A DNA stretch of 46,170 nt from Deltaproteobacteria bacterium (GTDB taxonomy: Bacteria; Desulfobacterota; DSM-4660; Desulfatiglandales; Desulfatiglandaceae), in NCBI GenBank assembly GCA_019307945.1, contig JAFDIS010000018.1, forward strand, positions 1 through 46,170. Direction: 5' to 3'. The translations under genes were made by a program, and so were the position numbers. Position 1 is the first letter of the stretch. Each line of letters opens with the position of its first letter. The notes beneath the pieces are model-generated. The model was not told the DNA's origin. It was given only the letters and a program-made list of their open reading frames with translations, and made no database searches. This document shows, in pieces, positions 33,627-40,675 of this stretch.

Positions 33627-34946
33627 TCAGTTGGCCAGGACCTTCGGGAGCCACAGGCACAGTTGTGGAAATACGATGATGAGAATAACCACCAGGACCT
33701 GCAGTCCCACAAAAGGCACGATGCCCTTGTACATCTCCGGCAGTTCCAGGCCCACGTTGATACCCTTCAGGTAAAAAATGGAATAGGCGAAAGGCGGTGT
33801 GAGGAACGAAATTTGCAGACTGGTACACACCACCAGGCCCACCCAAAGGGGATCGAATCCCAGGCTCATCAGCATGGGACTGAATATGGGAACGATGATC
33901 ATCAGGATCCCGATCCAGTCGATGAACATGCCCAGGAAAAGGATGATCAGGAGCATGGTGATGAAGATCCCCCAGGGCCCCAGGCCCAGACCTTTGAGAA
34001 AATTCGTGATCACATCCCCGCACCCCGCGCCCAAGAACGCGCCGGTGAACATGGAGGCGGCCACCGCGATAAAAATAATCATCGAGGTCACCCGTATGGT
34101 CACGAAACAGTTCTCCCTGAATTCCTTCCACGTAAGCCGCCTGTAAATCAACCCCAGGAGAATGGCGCCGATGGACCCCACTGCCCCCGCCTCGGTGGGA
34201 GACGCGAAACCCACGAAAATGGACCCCAAGACCAGGACGATCAAGGAAATGGGGGGCAGGAGGTATTTCAATCCCAGGATCAGAGACTCCTTCGTGAAAA
34301 AGTTGAGTTGTTCCTCCGTGGGAAGCTTGGGTCCCATTTCGGGTTTGAACCAGGTCACGACAAGGACGTAAATGATGTAGAAAGTTCCCAGGAGGATTCC
34401 GGGGATCACCGCACCGGAGAACATCTGGATCACCGATACGCCGGCCATGGGCGCATAGAGGATCAACATGATACTTGGAGGGATCAGGATCCCCAATGTA
34501 CCTCCGGCGCACACACAGCCCGACGCCAGGGACTTGGAGTATTTCGCCTGGAGCATGGGCGGAACCACCAGAAGACCGATAGCCGTCTCAGAAGCCCCCA
34601 CCACCCCGGTGGTGGCGGCAAAAAGCATGGCCAGAACGATCGTGGCCAGGGCCAGCCCGCCGTTGATACCGCTCATCCACCGGTTGAGAATATGGAAGGC
34701 CCGTTCGGCCACGCCCGATGTCTGCATCATGGTACCCATGAAGATAAAAAGCGGTACGGCGGCGATGATGTATTGCGACAGGATCCCGTTCACCACCCGC
34801 ATCGGGATCATATAGAGATAGGCCTGGCCCGTGGTCAGGAGACCGAAGACCAGGCCTACGGTTCCCAGGTTGAACGCCAGCGGAAACCCCGCCAGGAGGA
34901 TGAACAGGCTGGCAATCATCAATATGGTGGTCAGTTCAGGACTCAT
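33627..34946 (-). CDS. dctM: TRAP transporter large permease, DctM type
   Basis: This 439-residue inner-membrane protein has about 12 hydrophobic segments and transports an organic anion using a sodium gradient with the DctQ and DctP partners. Typical blocks are LFAATTGVVGASETAIG, CAGGTLGILIPPSIMLILYA, FASPTEAGAVGSIGAILLG and LIILFLGMFIDWIGILMI. It overlaps dctQ by 11 bases. An intrinsic terminator follows. Confidence 0.95.
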   Translation of the reverse strand: MSPELTTILMIASLFILLAGFPLAFNLGTVGLVFGLLTTGQAYLYMIPMRVVNGILSQYIIAAVPLFIFMGTMMQTSGVAERAFHILNRWMSGINGGLALATIVLAMLFAATTGVVGASETAIGLLVVPPMLQAKYSKSLASGCVCAGGTLGILIPPSIMLILYAPMAGVSVIQMFSGAVIPGILLGTFYIIYVLVVTWFKPEMGPKLPTEEQLNFFTKESLILGLKYLLPPISLIVLVLGSIFVGFASPTEAGAVGSIGAILLGLIYRRLTWKEFRENCFVTIRVTSMIIFIAVAASMFTGAFLGAGCGDVITNFLKGLGLGPWGIFITMLLIILFLGMFIDWIGILMIIVPIFSPMLMSLGFDPLWVGLVVCTSLQISFLTPPFAYSIFYLKGINVGLELPEMYKGIVPFVGLQVLVVILIIVFPQLCLWLPKVLAN

Positions 34947-35448
34947 GGGAAGCCCCCTTCACCGCGACATAAAGTGATCGAATGAAATCCGCGATACCCT
35001 GCAGGAAGAACAGCACGACGCCCAAGGCGATGGCCAGTTTGAACGGCCCGAGGATGGGGCGCCACGAACTGGCAGAGGCCCGCTCCCCATAACTCACGGC
35101 CCAGAGGGCGTGCCCGCCGATCTTGTACACGAGGACAATGAACAGCGGGAAAAAGAGCAGCAAATAACAAACCACGTCCACAATGGCCTGGGTCCTGGGC
35201 CTCAGGCGGCCGTAAAGCAGGTCCATCCGCACGTGCCCTTTGGTGTAGTGGCAATAGGCTGCGCCCAGCATGGCGTGTGCACCATAGAGCATGTAGGTGG
35301 TATCGAAGACCCACGTCTGGGGCCTATCGAAAAAATAGCGCATCACCACCTCGTACATGATGCAAAGTACCATGGCCATCACAAGATAACTGGCTCCCTT
35401 GCCGGTCCACTCGCTCATTCGATCAATGATTCGGAGTACCTTTTCCAT
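34936..35448 (-). CDS. dctQ: TRAP transporter small permease, DctQ type
   Basis: This 170-residue protein has four membrane helices. The conserved early block VLCIMYEVVMRYFFDRPQTW and the GHVRMDLLYGRL loop are typical of DctQ. It forms the membrane complex with DctM. The start ATG 35448 is followed immediately by a charged stretch, and its end overlaps dctM. A long hairpin lies in its leader between dctP and dctQ. Confidence 0.93.
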   Translation of the reverse strand: MEKVLRIIDRMSEWTGKGASYLVMAMVLCIMYEVVMRYFFDRPQTWVFDTTYMLYGAHAMLGAAYCHYTKGHVRMDLLYGRLRPRTQAIVDVVCYLLLFFPLFIVLVYKIGGHALWAVSYGERASASSWRPILGPFKLAIALGVVLFFLQGIADFIRSLYVAVKGASHES

Positions 35449-35465
35449 GGAGACTCCCCAGCAAA

Positions 35466-35505
35466 CCGGGCTACTACCCGGCCCCGTGCACGGGTAATAG
35501 CCCGG
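35466..35505 (-). repeat. 15-bp inverted repeat between dctP and dctQ
   Basis: CCGGGCTACTACCCG (35466-35480) and CGGGTAATAGCCCGG (35491-35505) form 15-base arms with a 10-base loop. On the plus strand one pair is a C-A mismatch. In the minus-strand transcript that same position is a U-G wobble, so all 15 pairs form. It has no strong T tract. It probably acts as an mRNA 3'-end stabiliser or partial terminator that raises DctP over DctQM. Confidence 0.8.
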
Positions 35506-35583
35506 TGGCTTATTGGATTGAACCCCGTCCGCCTTTCTCCGGCCGCAACGCCGACCGTCGGGAAGGAAAGACCGATCCTTCGT

Positions 35584-36636
35584 CTAGTGCGGTAGGTTGT
35601 GGGTGTTGAAGAAGGGATACCACTGCTTCCCATAGGCCTTCTGGGATTCCCACACCTTCTTGAAGAAGGCGTCCTTCTCAGAGAGTTCATCCAGGTATTC
35701 CCACGCCCACTTGACCAGGGTCTTGACGGTCTCGGGCTCCATGACCACCGTCTGGATCCCTTTTTCCTTGAAGAATTTCACTGCATCGATGTTCTTTTTC
35801 TCCATCCAGAGCCAGTCCAGGAAACGACTCGCCTGGATAGCGGATTCCATCTGGTCCCTAATATCGGCCGGCAGTTTCTTGTAGGCGTTCTTATTAACGA
35901 GCACTTCGATTTGCCCACAGGGCTGGTGCACACCGGGGAGCATGACGTACTTGCAGACCTCCCAGATTCCCAACGTCTTGTCGAAGGCAGGGATGCTGTA
36001 CTCGGCCGCCGTGATCACACCCCGCTGGAGGTTGGGCATGATCTCGCCGCCGGGCATGAAGACCACGGACATGCCGTGCCTGGTCAGGACGTCGCCCATG
36101 AGCGGCATCATGCGCATCTTGAGGCCTTTGAAATCCTCGATGGTGCGGCAGGGCTTTTTGGACCACATGAAGTTCTCCATGCTGAGGGGGGGACCGTGAA
36201 GGACCTTCACGTTGAAGCCGTACCTGTCCATCATCTCCTGGTGAAGTTCCTTGCCGCCTCCGTGCTCCAGCCACATCTGCATGTCAATGGAATTGAATCC
36301 ACCAGGAACCGAGCAGAAGAGGGGCGCCACCTGGATCTTGCCCACCCACTGGCCCGCATAGCCGAAATTGACCTGGTAGACCCCGTCGCTCACAGCCTTG
36401 ATGCCCTCGAAGGGCGGCACCAGGGCACCTGCCGGGTAGACCTCCCAGATCATCCGGCCGCCCGTGGCCTTTTTCACCCGATCCGCCATGTGAAGGAGGA
36501 TGTCATGGTAGAGCATGCCCGCAGGGACGAAGCCCTGCACTTTCCATTTTATGACCTTGCCTTTTGCGAAAGAGGTTACGCTAAAAGAAATTACCAGTCC
36601 GACAACCAACAGGGCGATCAAGAGCTTCCTTCCCAT
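35584..36636 (-). CDS. dctP: TRAP transporter solute-binding protein, DctP family
   Basis: This 350-residue periplasmic binding protein has a signal peptide at 1-24 (LLIALLVVGLVISFSVTSFA). The TRAP-family block FKGLKMRMMPLMGDVLTRHG contains the conserved arginine that binds a carboxylate, and NLQRGVITAAEYSIP follows. The ligand is probably an organic or keto acid; the exact one is not visible. AAAAGGGAGG precedes the ATG. It is the first gene of the operon and is divergent from acetoacetyl-CoA synthetase, which hints at an acyl or keto acid. Confidence 0.93.
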   Translation of the reverse strand: MGRKLLIALLVVGLVISFSVTSFAKGKVIKWKVQGFVPAGMLYHDILLHMADRVKKATGGRMIWEVYPAGALVPPFEGIKAVSDGVYQVNFGYAGQWVGKIQVAPLFCSVPGGFNSIDMQMWLEHGGGKELHQEMMDRYGFNVKVLHGPPLSMENFMWSKKPCRTIEDFKGLKMRMMPLMGDVLTRHGMSVVFMPGGEIMPNLQRGVITAAEYSIPAFDKTLGIWEVCKYVMLPGVHQPCGQIEVLVNKNAYKKLPADIRDQMESAIQASRFLDWLWMEKKNIDAVKFFKEKGIQTVVMEPETVKTLVKWAWEYLDELSEKDAFFKKVWESQKAYGKQWYPFFNTHNLPH

Positions 36637-36713
36637 CTACTGCCTCCCTTTTCAAAAATTGTCAATAGTTCTCAATGGTTAACAGAAAAAACGCCTTCGA
36701 AAGATTCCTGTTA

Positions 36714-36741
36714 CTTAAATTCATCTCTTAGTAGTTGTCAA
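36714..36741 (-). promoter_or_regulatory. Candidate promoter for dctPQM
   Basis: On the minus strand a perfect TTGACA (36741-36736) and TTTAAG (36719-36714) are separated by 16 bases, about 80 bases before the dctP ATG. Confidence 0.5.
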
Positions 36742-36787
36742 GAAAAAACCATGCATCCCCGTCTACAGGGCGCGGAGAACATTTTTT

Positions 36788-36816
36788 TTGAAAAAAGAAC
36801 TGATTGGTGGTATGAG
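36788..36816 (+). promoter_or_regulatory. Candidate promoter for acetoacetyl-CoA synthetase
   Basis: TTGAAA (36788-36793) and TATGAG (36811-36816) are separated by 17 bases, about 150 bases before the ATG at 36967. Confidence 0.4.
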
Positions 36817-36966
36817 TCATCCCAGAACTAATAGAGTCCGGGGAGAAATGTTTTTCGACTGAGCGGCCTCCATAGCGGGTGCAAGGATGGCCTCATTACG
36901 GCGGAAAAACAGTGGTTCCCCGGCGCGGGCATCTTTACACACCATAAATAAAGAGGGGGTGGACGC

Positions 36967-38922
36967 ATGGCCAAGATCCTGTGGGAACCTTCCAGCGAAG
37001 CCGTAAAAAAGACAAATATGTATAAGTTCTTTGGTTTCGTAAACGAAAAATACGGTCTGAATATCTCGGATTACAACACGCTGTGGGAATGGTCGGTTGA
37101 AGACATCCCGAACTTCTGGGCTGCCGTATGGGACTTCGTCCAGATCAAGGCCTCGAAGCCTTATGACGAAGTGGTGGACGACCCGGCGAAACTTCCCGGA
37201 GCGCGCTGGTTTTCGGGGGCGGAACTAAACTTCGCCGAAAACCTTCTCAGGTACCGGGATGAACAAACGGCTCTGATCTTCAGGGGGGAGGACAGCGTCA
37301 GGCGCACAGTAACTTACAAGGAGCTTTACGACGAAGTGGCGCGCACGGCCAAGTCCCTTCGGGAGGCCGGGGTCAAATCAGGCGACCGGGTGGTGGGGTT
37401 TGTCCCCAACATGCCCGAGGCGATAATCGCCATGCTGGCGGCCACCAGTACCGGCGCCACCTGGTCTTCCTGCTCTCCCGATTTCGGGATCAAGGGCGTT
37501 CTGGACCGTTTCGGCCAAATCAAGCCGAAAGTTCTTTTCACGGCCGACGGGTACTGGTTCAAGGGCAAGCCCCTCGACTCCCTGGAGAGGATCGGCGCCA
37601 TCCTCAAAGAACTCCCCAGCATCGAAAAGGTAGTGGTCATCCCGTATACCAATGAAAGGCCCGACATCTCCGCCGTGCCCAATGCGGTGCATTATGCGGA
37701 TTTCAAATCGGCCGAAAGCGGCCTTGAAATCGACTTCGAGCAACTTCCCGCGGACCACCCCCTTTACATCATGTACTCTTCGGGCACCACGGGGCTTCCC
37801 AAGTGCATGGTCCAGAGTGCGGGAGGGGTCCTGATCAACCAGCTCAAGGAACTGGTCCTTCACACGGACCTCAAGCGGGAAGATACGATTTTCTATTTCA
37901 CCACCTGCGGATGGATGATGTGGAATTGGCTCACCTGTTCCCTGGGCGTGGGCGCCACACTGGTGCTCTACGACGGCAACCCCTTTCACCCGGACCCCTG
38001 GGCTCTCTGGAAGATGGCCGAAGACGAAGGAATCACGGTATTTGGAACCAGCGCGGGATACATTGCGGCCATGATGAACGCAGAGGTGAAACCCCGCGAA
38101 CGGTTCGCCCTCAAACCGCTCCGCGCAGTCCTTTCCACCGGCTCGCCCCTGTCCGTCGAGGGCTTTGAATACATCTACGAAACCGTGAAAAGCGACCTGC
38201 AACTTGCTTCCATTTCCGGCGGCTCGGACATCAACGGGTGTTTCGCCGCGGGCGATCCCACCTCACCGGTTTACGCGGGCGAACTCCAGTGCCGGTGTCT
38301 CGGGATGAAGGTGGAAGCCTTCGACGAGCAGGGCCGTCCCGTGCGCAACCAGCAAGGTGAGCTTGTCTGTACGGCGGCCTCCCCTTCCATGCCCATCTAT
38401 TTCTGGGACGATCCGGACGGAGCCAAGTATCATGCAGCCTATTTCGACGTCTATCCCAACGTGTGGCGTCACGGGGATTTCATCGAAATCAACGACAGGG
38501 GCGGTGTGGTCATCTACGGCCGGTCCGATGCGACTTTGAATCCCGGGGGAGTGCGCATAGGAACGGCCGAGATCTACCGTCAGGTGGAAGCCCTACCGGA
38601 GATCGCCGACAGCCTCGTGGTGGGCCAGAACTGGAAAAACGATGTGCGGGTGATCCTCTTCGTAAAGATGGAAGAGGGCCGGGAGCTAACCGACGAGTTG
38701 AAAAACAAGATCCGTGTCACCCTGCGCACAAATGCATCGCCAAGGCACGTTCCCGCCAAGATCATCGAGGTGCCTGACATTCCATATACGCTGAACATGA
38801 AAAAGGTGGAACTGGCGGTCAAGAAGGTGATCGAAGGCAAAGCGGTGCTGAACAAGGACGCCCTGAGCAATCCGGAGTCCCTTGATTACTTCGCGGACCT
38901 GAAGGAATTGCAGGAAGACTAG
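36967..38922 (+). CDS. aacS: Acetoacetyl-CoA synthetase
   Basis: This 651-residue ANL-superfamily acyl-CoA ligase adenylates acetoacetate and transfers it to CoA. The N-terminal cap begins MAKILWEPSSEAVKKTNMYK, the P-loop is YSSGTTGLPK (270-279), and TTCGWMMWNWL and SGGSDINGCF are characteristic of the acetoacetate branch. The catalytic lysine region reads DIPYTLNMKKVELAVKK, with Lys612 the likely adenylation lysine and Met611 where acetyl-CoA synthetases have Gly. Length is normal for the family. AGAGGGGGTGGACGC precedes the ATG. The hypothetical gene at 38937 follows after 14 bases. Confidence 0.9.
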   Translation: MAKILWEPSSEAVKKTNMYKFFGFVNEKYGLNISDYNTLWEWSVEDIPNFWAAVWDFVQIKASKPYDEVVDDPAKLPGARWFSGAELNFAENLLRYRDEQTALIFRGEDSVRRTVTYKELYDEVARTAKSLREAGVKSGDRVVGFVPNMPEAIIAMLAATSTGATWSSCSPDFGIKGVLDRFGQIKPKVLFTADGYWFKGKPLDSLERIGAILKELPSIEKVVVIPYTNERPDISAVPNAVHYADFKSAESGLEIDFEQLPADHPLYIMYSSGTTGLPKCMVQSAGGVLINQLKELVLHTDLKREDTIFYFTTCGWMMWNWLTCSLGVGATLVLYDGNPFHPDPWALWKMAEDEGITVFGTSAGYIAAMMNAEVKPRERFALKPLRAVLSTGSPLSVEGFEYIYETVKSDLQLASISGGSDINGCFAAGDPTSPVYAGELQCRCLGMKVEAFDEQGRPVRNQQGELVCTAASPSMPIYFWDDPDGAKYHAAYFDVYPNVWRHGDFIEINDRGGVVIYGRSDATLNPGGVRIGTAEIYRQVEALPEIADSLVVGQNWKNDVRVILFVKMEEGRELTDELKNKIRVTLRTNASPRHVPAKIIEVPDIPYTLNMKKVELAVKKVIEGKAVLNKDALSNPESLDYFADLKELQED

Positions 38923-38936
38923 AGGGGGGGGCGGGC

Positions 38937-39932
38937 ATGAGCGGAGAAAAGGACACCAGCGCCCTGCCCGTCACCCTGTTCCCCCACTCTTACGCGGTCC
39001 CCGAGACCTTCCGGTGCCTCCGAGATATGTTCGGGCGGGTTAGGCTCTGCCTTCCCTGGTATATGGAGCCACCCCCCGGCGCGCATGAGGAGGGAGTGGA
39101 GATCCTGAGGCCTCCCGAGATTCTCAGGCCCGAGGAAGATTTCAACGCCCTGCTCAAGGAATACCTCGGATGGATGGAAGAGCATGCGGCCCGGGGAGAC
39201 AATTCCTTCGTGCACGCAGCGCGCGAACTGCTCGAGGCTGAGGAGACCACCTGGGGCATTGGAAGGACGCTTCGACGAATGGGGGGAGGCCGAGACGATG
39301 AGAGTGAGTCGGATCAGGCGTTTCGGTGGCACATGATACTACACCTTTCAGCCGAAGTCGAAAAGAACCGTGCCGACGCTGAACAAATCCTTCGTAAACT
39401 CAAGCAAGAGTCATCTCCCCTGAAGGAAGCCCTGGGCGAAATCGAAGAACCCGTGGGTGTCCTAGACGATCTTCCGCCGGGCGAGGGAAGCGGGGACGAA
39501 CGACGCGTTTCCAGGACACTGAAGGCCTGGACGGGGCTTTTCGGGCGAGAGCTGGATCGGGAAACCATACTCATCACCTTTGATCGCGAGGTGATGGACC
39601 ACGTGGCGGGCCTTTTGGAGGAGCACGGGCCGGCGGGATCTCATGAGATCTTCGAGGTCGGAGTGCCGTCTTTTGCAGGTGACGATGCCCGCAAAAAAGC
39701 CCTGGAACCCCTTCGAACAATCCTGCGTCCCGCGGGGCCAAAGGGCGAGCATGCGAGTAGCGCCTCGGAAAGATCCACGGAAGGGAACCACCGTGTGTCC
39801 GAAGGCTCTCCCGACGAAGGAGCCCCCCTCCGGGTCCTTCCCCTGCCGCAGGACCCCGCGTCGCTCCCACGCCCGCTCCAGGAGGAGATCCCCCCAGCAG
39901 GAGCGCTCCTATACTTCTCCTGCACCTCGTAA
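38937..39932 (+). CDS. Hypothetical protein, 331 residues, after aacS
   Basis: I do not recognise a family. The N-terminal half (10-160) is probably helical, with LFPHSYAVPETFRCLRDMF, WYMEPPP and FRWHMILHLSAEVEKNRADA. The middle has RTLKAWTGLFGRELDRETIL, and VGVPSFAG suggests an ordered domain. The last 90 residues are low-complexity, rich in Pro, Ser and Glu, and less likely to be folded. No signal peptide or membrane segment is seen. A GGGGGGGCGGGC tract precedes the ATG 14 bases after aacS, so it is probably co-transcribed. It may be a conserved partner of the next small gene. Confidence 0.65.
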   Translation: MSGEKDTSALPVTLFPHSYAVPETFRCLRDMFGRVRLCLPWYMEPPPGAHEEGVEILRPPEILRPEEDFNALLKEYLGWMEEHAARGDNSFVHAARELLEAEETTWGIGRTLRRMGGGRDDESESDQAFRWHMILHLSAEVEKNRADAEQILRKLKQESSPLKEALGEIEEPVGVLDDLPPGEGSGDERRVSRTLKAWTGLFGRELDRETILITFDREVMDHVAGLLEEHGPAGSHEIFEVGVPSFAGDDARKKALEPLRTILRPAGPKGEHASSASERSTEGNHRVSEGSPDEGAPLRVLPLPQDPASLPRPLQEEIPPAGALLYFSCTS

Positions 39933-39998
39933 GACCAGAAACGCCGTGACGTCGGAAAACGCGGAGCCTGCACCCCGGGCCACGGCCCCGCGCACGCC

Positions 39999-40367
39999 AT
40001 GGAAAAGACAATGAACGACCAAGACAAATCCCAGGGCCGCGTCGCGGGAGAGCAAGGCGCACATTTTCCCGGCCGGGAGGAATGGACACGCCGATTCATC
40101 GCCTGTGAACCCCGCCTGAGCGAGGCGGTTGAACTCTACCGAGAAGCGGGCTTCGAAGTGCGGTTGGAACCCCTGCCCCCGGAACCGGAGTGTGTGGAAT
40201 GCAACGGCCTGGAAGGCCGGGCTCCTGAGTGCCGCATCTGTTACCAGGGGATGGAAGATCGCTACAAGGTCATCTACACCAGGCACGTTAAGAAAGACGA
40301 TGGCCGGAAGCACCCCTCATCCGGCCCCGGAACCCCGTCTCCTGCTCAATCGCGGAGGCGTCGTTAG
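39999..40367 (+). CDS. Hypothetical small cysteine-motif protein
   Basis: This protein of up to 122 residues has two CxxC pairs in ECVECNGLEGRAPECRICYQ, spaced as in a small zinc ribbon or a metal-binding knuckle, followed by GMEDRYKVIYTR. The C-terminus is a basic tail ending RRRR. ATG 40011, four codons in, has GGAAAAG upstream and may be the true start. It follows the 331-residue protein after 66 bases. The two appear to form a conserved pair of unknown role. Confidence 0.65.
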   Translation: MEKTMNDQDKSQGRVAGEQGAHFPGREEWTRRFIACEPRLSEAVELYREAGFEVRLEPLPPEPECVECNGLEGRAPECRICYQGMEDRYKVIYTRHVKKDDGRKHPSSGPGTPSPAQSRRRR

Positions 40368-40675
40368 AGCTCGAGCCGCGATCCAGACGTTTTAGAGTAG
40401 CAACTTCCGCCCGCCCCCCAATCCGACAACTCTGTGGGGCCACCTGGTTTCCATCCATAAACGGCTCTTTTTGTCCTCGCCTGTGGGCTCGGACTCCCCA
40501 CTCTCCGAGTGGGTCCCCAGTTTGTCCTCGCCTGTGGGCTCGGACTCCCCATCCTCCGGATGGGTCCCCGGTTTGTCCTCGCCTGTGGGCTCGGACTCCC
40601 CATCCTCCGGATGGGTCCCCGGTTTGTCCTCGCCCGTGGGCATTGGTTTGTGGACAGCCACTTGCCTATTAGTTT
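40368..40675. other. Intergenic region at the edge of the AT-rich island
   Basis: This contains the 51-bp tandem repeat (40471-40646) and otherwise no supported gene. It marks the change from GC-rich sequence to the visibly AT-richer dockerin genes. No clear terminator was found for either flanking gene. Confidence 0.6.
40471..40646. repeat. 51-bp tandem repeat, 3.4 copies, with covarying hairpin arms
   Basis: Three full 51-base units start at 40471, 40522 and 40573, with a fourth partial at 40624. Each begins TTGTCCTCGCCTGTGGGCTC. Each contains a stem-loop: unit 1 has CCCACTC-TCC-GAGTGGG, units 2 and 3 have CCCATCC-TCC-GGATGGG. Both arms change together, so pairing is kept while sequence differs. 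Because 51 is divisible by 3 all frames are open; on the minus strand it would read as a 17-residue repeat (PTGEDKPGTHPEDGESE), which I do not consider a proven gene. Confidence 0.93.

Larger units (their letters stand above)
36637..36966. other. Divergent regulatory region between dctP and aacS
   Basis: These 330 AT-rich bases contain no gene. A minus-strand promoter candidate (36714-36741) points to dctP and a plus-strand candidate (36788-36816) to the acyl-CoA synthetase. A regulator binding between them could control both. No clear long palindrome was found, and no sigma54 box (GG-N10-GC with TGGCAC/TTGC) was recognised. Confidence 0.55.

Noticed and set aside
33613-34985. Long open frames on both strands over dctM
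   Set aside because: They are histidine- or glycine-rich shadows of the DctM gene, which has clear membrane segments and TRAP motifs.
40471-40646. CRISPR array
   Set aside because: The 51-bp units are directly abutting with no unique spacers, and no cas genes are present.
40392-40661. Minus-strand gene encoding 17-residue PTGEDKPGTHPEDGESE repeats
   Set aside because: All frames are open because the repeat length is divisible by three. The covariation follows base pairing rather than codons, and no good ribosome site was seen. A short repeat protein cannot be fully excluded.
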